Shown here: piece after piece, positions 1 through 11,892 of the stretch
Numbering within the stretch: the first letter of the stretch is position 1
How the letters are laid out: each line of letters opens with the position of its first letter
DNA from: Zychaea mexicana
Taxonomy: Eukaryota > Mucoromycota > Mucoromycetes > Mucorales > Lichtheimiaceae
Assembly: GCF_025766255.1 (NCBI RefSeq)
Contig: NW_026516713.1
Span: 1-64,000, forward strand
DNA length: 64,000 nucleotides
Direction: 5' to 3'
Notes under the pieces: generated by a model
Databases searched by the model: none
What the model saw: only the letters and a program-made list of their open reading frames with translations
What the model was told of the DNA's origin: nothing
Program-made: the position numbers and the translations under genes

Positions 1-152
1 GTTATTGCTAAGCGATAGCTTCATGTTACCTAGGCAGTATAGTATTTCACACGCAACTCGCAGATCAAAAACGAAAGGGTGGGAGAAAAGTAAAGTGTGG
101 GGTCTCTGCCAAAAAAGTCCGGGAAAATCCGATTGCCATTATTGCTGACTTG

Positions 153-159
153 TATAAAA
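153..159 (+). promoter_or_regulatory. TATA box of glutaryl-CoA dehydrogenase gene
   Basis: A TATAAAA match lies about 70 bases before the start codon at 227 and is followed by a pyrimidine-rich stretch, which fits a short fungal 5' leader. The assignment rests on motif and position only. Confidence 0.5.
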
Positions 160-226
160 GCTTGTCAAAAAGCCGAGAGAAGCCGTCGGTTCCTTCTTCT
201 ACACTCTTCCTGTATCTCACTTTATC

Positions 227-1990
227 ATGTTCGCCACACGTCTTGCCCGTCCCTTGTCCGCCACGGCTTTTGCTGCCAAGCGCACCGTTGGCGTCCGTGC
301 AGGAAGCACATTTGCAAAGTACAATTGGCAAGATCCTTTGAATCTTGACAAGCTTTTGACCGATGAGGAAAAGATGGTTCGGTATGTCTACATTATGGAA
401 TCTTTTGATAGCATTACAATATCAGCTAGCTGACTCCTATGTCACAGTGATGCTGCAAACGAATACTGTCAGGAAAAGCTTTTGCCCCGCGTTATTGAAG
501 GTTACCGCAATGAGAGTGAGTATTAAGCGTTAAAAAACACACGCATGTATTTTCCCGGACCACATATACATGAGAGAACTAGAAACTAATGTGCGTTCCT
601 TTATTTTGAATCAGCGTTCGACCGTGATATCATGTCTGAGATGGGTGAGCTTGGTTTCCTCGGCTCCACTATTGATGGTTTTGGCTGTGCTGGTGTTTCA
701 TCGGTTGCCTATGGTTTGACTGCACGTGAAGTTGAACGGTAAATAATAAGCTTGGCTGCAGTGTAGGAAGGGATTACGCATCATATGGGCTGTACTGACA
801 ATATGGACGATACTAGTGTCGACTCTGGCTACCGCTCAGCTATGTCCGTCCAATCTTCTTTGGTTATGCACCCCATCAACGCCTACGGTACCGAGGCCCA
901 GAAGGAGAAGTATTTGCCTAGACTTGGTATGTTTTCCGTTCACCACGGGAATTATGGTTAATGGGATGACGGAGCGATTAAAAGCTTGTTGTTCATATGT
1001 CTTCAATACAATAGCAAAGGGTGAGATCATCGGCGCATTTGGATTAACAGAACCAAATCACGGCTCGGATCCAGCTGGTATGGAGACCACTGCCAAGAAG
1101 GTCAATGGTCACTTTGTCTTGAACGGCAGCAAGACCTGGATCACTAACTCTCCCGTTGCTGATGTCTTTGTCGTGTGGGCCAAGAACCTGGATGAAGAGG
1201 GTGCTCCCATTCGCGGTTTTATTTTGGAAAAGGTAAAACACATTAAGATGCGGGCGAGGAGACAAACGAAGAATGAAGGCGCTCATTGAATATTTTATGG
1301 AACAGGGCATGAAGGGCTTGGAAGCTCCCGCCATCAAGGGCAAGTTCTCGCTTCGTGCTTCGATCACTGGTATGATCATGATGGATACCGTTGAAGTTCC
1401 TGTCGAGAACATGTTGCCTGCTGTCAAGGGTCTCAAGGGTCCCTTTGGTTGTTTGAACAACGCCAGATACGGTATTGCTTGGGGCGCCCTCGGTGCTGCC
1501 GAAGCATGCTTGGAAGTTGCTCGCGAAGTAAGTTTGCTAGGCAGATGAACATCGAGAGTTACACAATGGTTGTACAAAAAGGTTCGAATGGAGCTTAATT
1601 TCGTTTGACATTTTACTACCACAGTATACTCTTGACCGTAAGCAGTTCGGCAAGCCCTTGGCCAGCAAGCAATTGATCCAAAAGAAGATGGCTGATGCAC
1701 ACACTGAAATTGCCCTTGGTCTCCAAGCATGTGTCCAGGTCGGTCGTCTCAAGGACTCTAGCGAACTCGCTCCTGAGATGATCTCCATGATCAAGCGCAA
1801 CTCCTGCGGCAAAGCCTTGAACATCGCTCGTGATTGCCGTGATATGTTGGGTGGCAACGGTATCAGCGACGAATACCACATCATCCGCCACGCCGCTAAC
1901 CTTGAAGCTGTCAACACTTACGAAGGCACTCATGATATCCACGCTTTGATTCTCGGAAAGGCCATCACCGGTATCCCTGCCTTTGCGTAA
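227..1990 (+). CDS. GCDH: Glutaryl-CoA dehydrogenase, mitochondrial
   Basis: FAD-dependent enzyme that oxidises and decarboxylates glutaryl-CoA to crotonyl-CoA in mitochondrial lysine and tryptophan breakdown. Seven exons can be joined through six short GT-AG introns (first donor at 382). The N-terminus [19 protein letters not shown] is a basic, Ser/Ala-rich mitochondrial presequence. The acyl-CoA dehydrogenase order is intact: N-terminal helical part, the [14 protein letters not shown] flavin/substrate segment, [18 protein letters not shown], then the C-terminal helical domain. [18 protein letters not shown] near the end carries the catalytic glutamate in the arrangement typical of GCDH rather than of straight-chain acyl-CoA dehydrogenases. 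A TATA box lies at 153-159 and an AATAAA-like signal near 2095. The start was chosen because the presequence begins there and all downstream exons stay in frame. Confidence 0.95.
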
Positions 1991-4113
1991 ACAAAAGTGT
2001 ATAGAAAAAGCATGACCCTCTTCCTTGTAACATAATCATTCATCAATTCCTTTTTTCCCCTTTTCTTCCATTGCCATTAACCATTGTCTTGTATAATAAA
2101 ACATACCTGTGCCTATTCAATCCCACTACTGTCCATGGTAAGATTGTGCTTGATTTATTTGATTCGTATAACCACGAGATGTTATCGCACAAAGAGCGAC
2201 GCGAGCATGGTTATATGTACGTGACGCATAATATATGCGAGAGTCTATAGGGAAAGGGTGAAAGAACAGCGTAGTCATTGAAAGGGAGAAAGCGGATAGA
2301 AAGGTAGAAGCACGAATCCATTAGCGGTGGGTCATGATTTGCAGGCTGAGTATTACACGGGATCGCTATAAGAAAGTTATGCCCTTGTACACAGTAGAGA
2401 TAGTTCAAATTATGCATTTTGCGAAAAAGACCTTCCATAAATTTAAACAATGTATAACAGTATACATGTCCTAATCCTCAGAATATCACAAGTATGAAGA
2501 GTGCCCTTAATTCTATAATTCATCATAGCGCATTTTTCATCATGAGCACGCACTTGCAATTTACGCATTTTATACGAGAATATGACTATATCATATGGTT
2601 AGATAGAAGAATAATACTGTAGCTGAGTCTATTATTGCTTATTTAGAATGTTTATTGTTCCTCGAACCTACGATAGCGTACTTTTCAAGGATCGTGTATA
2701 TCACCTGTTATATGATACAACAAAAAGGGTTGTCTATTTTTAGTAGCAAAAGTAAGATTACCACGAACCACAACCAGAAATTCTCGGCTATAATCTCGCC
2801 ATTGCCAACGTACTTACCAAAACCTTAAACGGATTCTGTTACTGCAAGTATTATAATAATTAAGCTATCTACGAGTTTAATGGTAGCCGCCCTTTTTAGG
2901 AAGGAGAGCAAGAGGAGAGAAAAATCCCGGGTACATATGTGTTGGCAGGTGTATCCACAGGAGTGTGCTTCGTCATTGATTCTAGCTTTGTAAGTTCATA
3001 GCTAGTTGCTCCCATGTGGTCTGTTTCGTCGAAGCGACTTATGCTCATCATATAAAAACTCCTGAGGCAATCCATTATGTGTCATAGCATATAATCACTC
3101 GGTGCACTTCGGTTTTTTTAGCCAGCCACCACTGCGTATGTACAGCAGATTAATTACTGCCTAAAATCAATTGCTGCCTTTTTTTACCAGTTGACAAGGC
3201 TGCAAATAAATACTGCTCATAACAAGTTGAATCGATAGTAGATGGGTGTTGTTAATAACCTATGGCTTTTCATCCAGCGTTTTTTACGGAGGGTAAGTTT
3301 ATTCATTTGCGAAAATGTCATATACTAAATTGAGTTGTTAAGCAAGCATTTTGTTGTTAACCAGTAATCTTCAAGGACAATTTGAAAATGACAATTATGG
3401 ACGGGTGCCTAGAACAAACTCTTTTTCAGATGCTGTGCTGCTTCATGAGTCGTTCAACCCTAGACATAGGAATAGGCCTGAATTCTGATCAGGCCGAGGA
3501 CAAGACGAAGCCTGCGAGAAAGAACCAAAGTTTAAGATGAGTTCTTTAACCGAAACTCATCAGAAAACTGTAAACAAGATGAACCATTTATACATACATA
3601 ATACAGTACTTGAAAATAAACGAAAAACAAAATAATGTCTGCATCACATATTTAAACTTTGTGAGTTAGCTTCGGCGCGGTATGTACCATCTCGAAATAA
3701 ACTCGTAACATAATCTTCCTACCTTTATGTCCATCTCACACAAACTTGCTTTTAATTGGTAAGAAAAATAAGGACTGGTATTGTTAGTCCAAGTCTTTAC
3801 CTGCTGGTAAGTGGTCGCTAGACAGAGCTGTGAGCAAATCTCCTTTGAACAGTCAAAATAATATCATAAAAAGAAATTACTAGACTACTATGTCGCCATT
3901 TCTTTACATAAAAAACTACGGAGAGTTTTTCACACTGCTAAGACATCAAAATACCTCACACAACTAGTTTATGATATCAATTGTTCTTTGAGAATAAGCG
4001 ACATAATGTTGGTAAAAAAAGCTCCATTGATTAAGTACAAACTGTTAGATATATCACTATCATTAATAGTGGGAAATAATAGACATGCTATAAAACAAGT
4101 TTTCAGGTATAAC
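1991..4113. other. Intergenic, no gene seen
   Basis: About 2.1 kb of AT-rich sequence between the 3' ends of two convergent genes. It holds the GCDH 3' UTR (AATAAA-like signal near 2095). All frames are closed by frequent stops, and no tRNA fold, long repeat or transposon end was recognised. Confidence 0.6.
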
Positions 4114-6435
4114 TTAAAGGGGGTTTCCGACATTAATCTTAATGGCCTTAACTTGGGTATAATTGGCAAGAGCATACTCCGAGTTTTCTCGACCTTGACC
4201 ACTGTTAAAATGACGAGTGAAAGGTCAGTATCATATCAACTGTGTACCAGTCATGTAAGTCATCCAGGTAATTGATGAGTATGATGTTTTGTGTACCTCT
4301 GTTTGTAACCGCCGAATGGACTGTTCTCGTTGATAATGTTATAGCAGTTGACCCCTATGAGAATACAATTGATGAGTATGATGAACCGATCACTTTTTGC
4401 TTTAAAACACGGAACTTATAAAAACATATTGTATCTTACAGACGGTGCCAGCTTCTAGCTCGTTCGAAAGAGTGACGGCACGGGTAATGTTTGACGTAAA
4501 CACAGCAGCAGCAAGACCGTAAATGGTATCATGAGCTTTTTTGACGACATCGTCAATATCAGTAAACTTCGAGATACAAACTACTGGACCAAAGATTTCT
4601 TCTTGCATAATCTAATACCGATTAAGTATATTAGAAGCAATGCTTTCCCTACGCCGCTTCATAGGAGCCTGATATTAAGATCATGGAAAGAGAAACTTAC
4701 CTTCATCTTTGGAGTAACATCTAATAGTAGTTGCAAAAATAGGTAATGGTTATAGTCAATTCAGATTATGCAAAGAAACGAAAACGTGACACATCAATAT
4801 GTTGTTGAACATATTAAACTTACCAGTGAAAATAGTGGGCTCGATAAAGTAGCCAGTATCACCGACACGGTTTCCGCCCAAAAGACATGTAGCACCTTCT
4901 TCCTTGCCAGCCTTAATGTAGTCCATCACGCGATCAAACTGGCGCTGAGAGATCTGAGGACCTTGGAAAGTGTCCGCCTCCAGCGGATCACCAACCTTGC
5001 CAGAAGCGGCCAAGGCCTTGAATTTCTCAACGAACTTGTCGTATATACCTTCTTGGACCTATTATATGATGTTTTTTTCCCTAATGAGTCGACGCGTGAA
5101 AATATTTCTTCGTACAGTAATAAATTGATGAGAACGATCCGTCACAAAAATTCTGCTTCCAGCACAGCATGCTTGTCCAGCGTTGAAGAAAATACCCATT
5201 CTTGACCAAAAGACGACTTCATCCAGGTTTTCAACATCGTCGAAAACGATGTTTGGCGACTTGCCGCCCAATTCCAGAGTGACCTTCTTCAAGTTAGAGT
5301 CGGCTGAAGCACGCATGATCTGTCGACCAATTGCAAGGCTTCCGGTAAAGGCGATCTTGCTCACTTTCATATGACGGGCAAGAGCATCACCAGTGATGTG
5401 ACCATAACCGGTAATGATATTGATGACACCAGGTGCTAAAAAGGAGTATTTTGTCAGATTTCCAGTATGTGTAAAAAATGTATCCAAGATAAAGATAAAA
5501 TACTTACGAAAGCCTGCTTCTTTGACTAAAGCAGCAACTTTGATAGCAGAGAGGGGAGTCAGTTCAGAAGTCTTGATGACCACAGTGTTGCCCGTCGCAA
5601 CAGCAGGAGCAATTTTCCAGCTGAGCATTCCCATAGGCAAGTTCCTGATGTCATTATGATATAAAAAGAATCAGCAGAACAATTTAATACAGGTTGTCAC
5701 AAACTCGCCTAACGTTTGTTTTCATTACCATGGAATAATGCCGCCACAGACACCAATTGGCTCGTGAACAGTGTAAGACAGTTTGCCTTCTGTTTCAATA
5801 ACCTTGCCATGAATCTTATCACACCAGCCTGCAAAGTAGCGACTAGTGTACATTATGCGATGTTAGCCAAATACCTTGGTGTATCAGCATATATGCTCAA
5901 AGAACAGGGACTTACAGCTGTGTAACGATAATCTGTACGTCCACCATACGAGAATTGGTCAGTGGCTTTCCGTTATCCAAGGTTTCAATTTGAGCAAGCT
6001 CCTCGGCATCCCGTTCGCAAAGGTCAGCAAGTTTGTTCATCAGACGAGCGCGTTCGCGTCCGGTGCTCTTCTTCCAGCCACCATAAAAAGCCTTTTCTGC
6101 AGCTTCCACGGCCAAATCAACTTGTTCCTTTTCGGCTTAATATTTTATAGTTCAGTATTTGTGTCAATACCAAATAACAATCAAACCTCGAGGAATGGTG
6201 ACGAATGTTTGTTAATAGTACATACCTGCTTGAACGGTTGCAATAACTTCACCGTTGACGGGGTTAATGGTATCAATGGTACTGCCACCGGCAACGAACT
6301 CGTTATTGATAAACAAGGCTGTGTTTACTATTACGAACCAGTGTGTTAGCATAATATCTAAGCGAGGATACAATAGGACTTACAGTTTAGCTTGAAGCCA
6401 GAGGGAGTGGTGTATTCTGTTACAAAGTTGCTCAT
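4114..6435 (-). CDS. NAD(P)+-dependent aldehyde dehydrogenase
   Basis: ALDH-superfamily enzyme oxidising aldehydes to acids, probably a cytosolic class 1/2 type because no presequence is seen (starts [17 protein letters not shown]). About eleven exons follow the family order: [38 protein letters not shown] with the oxyanion Asn, the [15 protein letters not shown] cofactor segment, LELGGKSPN with the general-base Glu, [11 protein letters not shown] with the catalytic Cys, [13 protein letters not shown], then WVNCYN and PFGGYKQ. The last coding exon reads [17 protein letters not shown] and stops at 4114. The usual SGIGRELGEYAL is altered there, but the frame is open and the splice sites are good. 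It converges with GCDH. The particular substrate cannot be told from sequence. Confidence 0.92.
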
Positions 6436-7562
6436 ATTTCGCTGGTGATAGAAAGGAACAAAAAGAGTTACCAAATGGTTGGCCAACAGAGAATAGCTTG
6501 CTATATTTATGTGTGAAACGAACGGTTTGTACCGGTCACCAGAAGGACAGGTACCTCATTCTAATACTCACTTGATGGCGCACAGACTAGTCGTTTCTTG
6601 AAAGCGGGGTTAATCAAGCCAAGCATAATGTGTCACTAAGCAACATCTTGGAATACCCAAATAGTCAAGCAGAAGCATGCCGAGAATTTATCCGACAAGT
6701 CGGTATAAATGGAAGCGCAAACGTAACTTTATGTTCTCTGTTTCATGAAAGCAACTTACAGAAGATAATTTTTAATCCATTTACGTGTAGGTAAATACAA
6801 TTGCGTTCAGATTAAATACTAAAAAGTATACTGTAATACAATTTTATGATTACAGACCCTTCGTAGTGAGTTTGCTATGTATTTTATTTCGTTCAAGTAT
6901 GAAGTACACAAGCGCCAGGGATATGTATACTATTGCACGATACTTACTATCTCGATGCTATTGCGAAAATGGAATACAGTACATCTGGGTAACAAGGGGT
7001 CGCAACATACACATGTGTTGCAACTCCAGCACTGTCAGCTTGCAATGCTATTCTTCATAGAACTGCAGCCGATCGTTGGTGTAACAGCTTGCACTTCAGA
7101 TTGACAGTGACAGCTATCAGTGCACTTGTTTTTAGGCGGGAAAGTAAGGTCATCTGAGATGTAGCTTCAACCGCTACTCGTGCTTCTCCAGGTCGCTACT
7201 GGTTAGGATGCCTATGTATAGATACGTTTCATAGCTTTTTAAGTATTAATGCACTGACTGACATGGTGTTCTTTTAGTGATACGTTGCACAGGAAATAAA
7301 AACCAACGAATTTCATTTGTCATACTAGAAACGTTAGAAACAATATACAAACTTCACTTTACCTTTGGGGAAAACAATGCATAGCCAGCCAATCTGACTG
7401 AAAGGTTGAGTTTCCATTAAGTATGTTATTTATCAATTATAGCGAAAGCAGGGTGTTCTATGTTTAAATCTAGTTTATGTAATATACAAATGACGAAGGA
7501 ATGCAAATGTTTATGATGTTTTTTCTGATGCCTTGTGACCTTCCCAGCTTAACCGTACCCCA
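6436..7562. other. Intergenic, no gene seen
   Basis: About 1.1 kb between the 5' end of the aldehyde dehydrogenase and the 3' end of the RUS-family gene. AT-rich; only short chance open frames. The promoter of the aldehyde dehydrogenase must lie just above 6435, but no clear TATA motif was picked out. Confidence 0.55.
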
Positions 7563-9648
7563 CTATACATGTGCAGCAACATACATTAGAACCGCGACAT
7601 CTTGCAAATTTGCTTCAAACTTCTTCTTCACGTACCCATCATTCCAGTAAACAGCTTCGCTTTGCCAGCCATCCTCCTCTAAAGATGTCTCGAATGTAGA
7701 AACGCTTTGCTTTGTCCAAGTTAAGCTGTCGTCCAGCGCAGCCAAATAACCCGACCAATCTGCTTCTTTTTGAATATTTTTCTTCGCAAGGGTATCATGG
7801 AACTTGAGGGCATGTAATATTGACTGGATCACATCGGGTGCTTCAGCATCGTCGTGGAAAAGCACACGCATTGTTCCTTTCCGGTAGCTCAGCAGGTAAT
7901 TTTCGTTCTATATCCAACAATCCATGTTAGCAAAGCAATAATGGTTGAAGTCTTTCGGAGTAATGTCAGCATCGCAACACACATTCATATTTACCTTTAG
8001 CACATCTACCGTTTCCTGGACTTCAGCAACCGAGGCAAACGATTTTTCTGCACTGCATCCTAATTTGAGACGAATGGCTCCGTGGGCACCAGGTTTGATC
8101 CATTCGCCGAAGCCACTTTCTCGAGGTTTCAGTTCCTTATAATCGACAGCTTTGCCAGTATCGATGAATGTGCGGCTGAGCAGTGTCAACTTGGCTTGGT
8201 TGAGAACTTCAAAGTCGGCTGCATGAAGCATTTTGATAGTGGACCAGATATTTATGGGTGTAAGCAATGCAAATGCCCCAAAAAGATATACTGGTTCATG
8301 GGAAAGTGAAATAACACCAACACCCGTGAGCATACCGAGAAGATGGGCTGTTGACATTTGAGCGTCGTCCTTGGCTACAATATCGCCAATGTTGCCGCTT
8401 AACTTTTTTGAGGAAAATAAATAAATAAAGGTATTTGAGATCAGTCTCAGCAAAAGGCTATGTCTGCACATTGAATTTAAGAACTTACAGCAAAATGCTT
8501 CGTAAAAGTCATATGGCTCGCTACCCAGATACTCTCATGAACCAAGTTGAACATGTTTCCCACTGATAAAAATCCATTTAGCACCTGGTGCTCCACCCAG
8601 AAACAAGCTTATAGACAAGTTGAAACGGAAATTACCTGCTGCAAGGGGCAAGAAAAATTTGGGTGATACCACAGAAGTGCACAGTTGAAGAAAGCAACCC
8701 ACAGCCGAAAAGACTTCACACACCTAGTATCATTAAGACGCATTAGCACTATAACACAAACACTCATATTACTGCAATCATGCGAGATCTTACAATTTTC
8801 CAGCTTTTGGGATGTGAATCAAAGGAGCTGGCAAATTGTTTGATAAAGAATAATTTGCCAAATTCGCCAATACCATCCTTCAAAACCCTAAGGTGATTAT
8901 TTGTGTTAGATATGGCCCTGTAACTTCCGTGTCTTTATCGATCACCCACCATTGGATAGCGACAGCACCTCCAGTCGCTTCAGCTGCACCCAGGCCTAGC
9001 GACGAGAGCATTGCTTGGGAGCATAACACGCCAATCTATTAGTCGCCTTCGCTTAGCCCCAGTAATATACGTTCCACACCATCACACCATGATATCAGAT
9101 GCTTACTGCTGATCCAACATAGGTTTCCAATCCTAGCCACAAGTGGAATTTCTTGTAACAGCTATGAACTGACTCTGGGTACCTACATGAACCAGACATC
9201 AGATACCGATAATAAAGATTCACGAGTATAAACAAAACGAAAGGTTTATCTACCCGACAGGCAAAAACATTTCACGCATGCTTTGCTTCAGGGAGCCGAG
9301 AATGTGTATTCGGTTGTCTCGACGTTCGGGTTTATCACCGCCGATCGCAGTGCTCGTTGAAGCCAAAGTATTTTCAGAGTTTTGAAGCCATTGCCATGAC
9401 AGCGGCGGCGATGTCACTGGTGATCCGATGCGGGTCTTTCCCGTCGTTGCTGGCTTTCCCTTGGCCATGGTTTGCAGGTTTGTGTAGATCCGAGTTCGTC
9501 CATAAACATATTCTGTCAACACGGTGCTGTCTTTCCCTTGTTTGTGTTTAAGTGTCGAGTAGCACCGTGTAGCTAATGTCGACCGTATTCGAGGTACATT
9601 ATGAGTGGCTAACAGGCACGATGTCCGATGCCGTGCCACGAACGACAT
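7563..9648 (-). CDS. RUS family (DUF647) membrane protein
   Basis: Homolog of the ROOT UVB SENSITIVE family, known from plants (RUS1/RUS2, vitamin B6-related and root UV-B phenotypes), animals (C16orf58/RUSF1) and fungi; its biochemical role is unresolved. The reading runs over several exons: a basic N-terminal part, then SMREMFLPVG, a hydrophobic core with KDGIGEFGKLFFIKQF and FSAVGCFLQLC, NIGDIVAKDDAQ, SHEPVYLFGAFALLTPINIW, and TLLSRTFIDTGKAVDYKELK. A soluble C-terminal part ends at the stop at 7563. The N-terminus (MSFVARHRTSCLLATHNVPR) is Arg-rich with few acids, so mitochondrial targeting is possible; this is inference. It is divergent from eIF3j with 170 bp between starts. Confidence 0.85.
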
Positions 9649-9818
9649 TGTATGAGTGTGTATGTAAAAAAGTATTTACTGTAGATATGTCTGGCTCCTG
9701 CGCTTATGTTTTTTTATTGTCCGTATACAGCAAGCTGCTAGTCGGAACAAAGCGCCGCTGGCTTCGCCAAACAATTTTTTTTTCTTTTTGCTCGTGACAT
9801 TTAAACCAAACCAGAAAA
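9649..9818. promoter_or_regulatory. Shared divergent promoter, RUS-family gene / eIF3j
   Basis: Only 170 bp separate the two start codons, so both promoters and both 5' leaders must fit here. A T-rich tract (about 9772-9788) precedes the eIF3j start. No TATA box is obvious. Confidence 0.5.
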
Positions 9819-10815
9819 ATGAGTGATTGGGGTGAGCATTATAAAAATAAAAATACGGGTTTCAATTTTGCAAAAAAAGACTTATCCGCAATCAATAGAG
9901 GACGAAAAAGAATTCGAGGTTGCAGTTCCCAAGAAGTCAAAGTGGGACGACGAAGATGTCGAGGACGATGTAAAGGACGACTGGGAGGAAGAATCGTCTG
10001 ACGAAGAACAGAAGGAAGAAAAGAAGTTGCCTCCCGTCCGCAAGAAAGTCCCTCTTGCTCAAAAGATTGCCGAGAAGAAGGCAGCTGAGGAAGAACGAAA
10101 GAAGGCCCTCGAAGCCAAGAAGGCTGAAATCGTAAGTGTCCTTTCTCTATCAATCGATCGATCGATCAATCCTTTGACAACTCAGTAACCGCGTAAATTA
10201 ACTATAGCGCGCCCGAGAAGAGGAAACCGAAGAGGATGCCTTTGAGAGAAAACAAAGAATGCGCCAACTTGAAGTAGAGGCTGATATGAACAGTGCCACG
10301 GATCTGTTTTCGGGCGTTTCTGTCTCAAGTAAAGTTACTGCTGATGTTGGGGAAGGGCGGAATAGTTTGCTGATAGATTGCGGTTGTGCTTATAGAGGAG
10401 GACAAGAACAAGCCTATTGAAGAATACAAACCCAAGACGCGCGTAGAATACAACGAATATGCCAAGCGTCTCGCAGAGATCATTCTTGCAAACTCTGTAA
10501 GTGTCATCGTGATGTCGGACCTGTGTTGTCAATTTAACGGACAACTAATCCTTCTGTCAACAGAAAAGCGCAAACTACGGCGCGTTCCTTGACACCCTTG
10601 TTCGTGAGATTGCCGTCCCATGCAAGGATATGGATATCCGCAAGGCTGCATCCAGCTTGACGGCCATGGCCAACGAAAAGCAGCGACAAGCCAAGGAAGC
10701 CACCAAAACCAAGAAGAAAGGAAAGCCTCAACTTGCTGCTGCCGGCAAGAGTGCTACTTTGGATGAAGGTGCTTCGTACAGAGATGTGTATGATGACTTT
10801 GATGACTTTATGTAA
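9819..10815 (+). CDS. HCR1: Eukaryotic translation initiation factor 3 subunit J
   Basis: eIF3j (yeast Hcr1) is the loosely bound eIF3 subunit that helps mRNA and scanning factors at the 40S decoding centre and assists termination and recycling. Five exons: the first has just 13 coding bases (9819-9831), then 9899-10131, 10208-10328, 10396-about 10497 and 10564-10815. Joining exons 1 and 2 gives MSDWEDEKEFEV, the usual acidic Trp-containing N-terminus. The middle is Lys/Glu-rich and probably coiled coil. The C-terminal half holds PIEEYKPKTRVEYNEYAKRL and MDIRKAASSLTAMANEKQRQ, and the protein ends in DDFDDFM, like the human YEDFM tail. Both the length and the highly charged composition match the family. 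Confidence 0.93.
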
Positions 10816-11127
10816 TCTAATATCGTAAAAACAATGGAAAAGTTCTAAACACATTATAAACATTTTGTGCGCGTTTGGATGGAAACGGTCTTGGGACAGT
10901 GTATGCTCTCGTACATAACTTCATCCGCGGAAACATGCTGTCTGCTCGTGTTAAAAGCAGTAGATACGTCTGCTGTTACGGCATAGCTAATTCTTGACTG
11001 TTAAAAATTATAATTAGGCTGAGCTGCTTTTGGCACGTTTCAAATCGCGTGTCGCATTTTAAACCAGAAGTCAGCATCGTTCGGTTTCTGTTTGTTCTTC
11101 TCCTCACTTTTTCAAGCACAATCGACA
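10816..11127. other. Intergenic, eIF3j 3' end and IF3 promoter
   Basis: A 312-base spacer between tandem genes. It should contain the eIF3j polyadenylation region (AT-rich around 10840-10865) and the promoter of the IF3 gene. No other feature was seen. Confidence 0.5.
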
Positions 11128-11817
11128 ATGTACAGGGCACTGACGCGACAGCTCCGTGTATACACACGCCTGAGCACTTTATCGCGGGTGCCTCTTTCAC
11201 GACCACAACACAGTGCACCACCATTTATTCCAGCTGCGGCATCCCTACGCTCATTCATAAGCACGACCCGAGCATCAGCAGGAGCAGCAGGTCAATCAGA
11301 ATCTGCCAGCAAGCCCATGGGTCGCCCGCGACGCGATGAAAAAATCACGGCGCGTTTTATTACCTTTATCGACGAAAAAGGCCAAGTGATTGAGCAACGC
11401 GGACGTCTCAATGATATTTTACGAAAGTTCGACCGGTCTCAGTACTTTTTGATGGAAGTCCAGCCAGGCAAAGTGCCAGTATGTCGTTTATTCGATAAGA
11501 AGGCCATGTTTGAAAAGCAAAAGCAGAAAAAGAAATCGAAACAAGCACATCCCGAGGCGGTCGTTAAAGAAATTGTATTTGGATGGAACGTTAGCGAGCA
11601 TGACATGGAACATAAACTGGCTCGCGCCAAGCAGTTTCTGGAAAAAGGCAACAAGGTCAAGATCGAAATCGTTACCAAGAAGGGTCAGCAGCGGCTCGAC
11701 AAAGAAGATAAGACCAGTGTGGTTGATAAAGTAGCCGAGCATATGAACGAATACAAAAGTACGAAAAAGCCAGTGTTTGCAGGTGGAAATTGTATTATGC
11801 AGTTTGAAAGAAAATAA
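11128..11817 (+). CDS. Mitochondrial translation initiation factor IF-3
   Basis: IF3 keeps mitoribosomal subunits apart and proofreads initiator tRNA pairing. This is a single exon of 229 residues. The N-terminus MYRALTRQLRVYTRLSTL is Arg-rich and acid-free, a good mitochondrial presequence. The IF3 N-domain follows (RPRRDEKITARFITFIDEKG, then LNDILRKFDRSQYFLMEVQP), a Lys-rich linker (KQKQKKKSKQ), and the C-domain with IVFGWNVSEHDMEHKLARAK and FLEKGNKVKIEIVTKKG. An in-frame ATG at 11092 would add 12 hydrophobic residues; I prefer 11128 because the presequence starts there. Its stop is only 18 bases from the stop of the convergent peptidase gene. Confidence 0.92.
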   Translation: MYRALTRQLRVYTRLSTLSRVPLSRPQHSAPPFIPAAASLRSFISTTRASAGAAGQSESASKPMGRPRRDEKITARFITFIDEKGQVIEQRGRLNDILRKFDRSQYFLMEVQPGKVPVCRLFDKKAMFEKQKQKKKSKQAHPEAVVKEIVFGWNVSEHDMEHKLARAKQFLEKGNKVKIEIVTKKGQQRLDKEDKTSVVDKVAEHMNEYKSTKKPVFAGGNCIMQFERK

Positions 11818-11835
11818 AAAACGTCATTCGCACAA

Positions 11836-11892
11836 CTAGTCATCATCATCACCATCATCATCGTCGTCGTCGTCGTCATCTTCATCGTCATC
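11836..11892 (-). repeat. Trinucleotide (GAT/GAC) repeat encoding a poly-Asp tail
   Basis: Mixed ATC/GTC triplets on the plus strand encode a run of about 18 mostly Asp residues ending the M28 peptidase. Synonymous mixing of GAT and GAC makes the tract an imperfect microsatellite. Confidence 0.8.
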
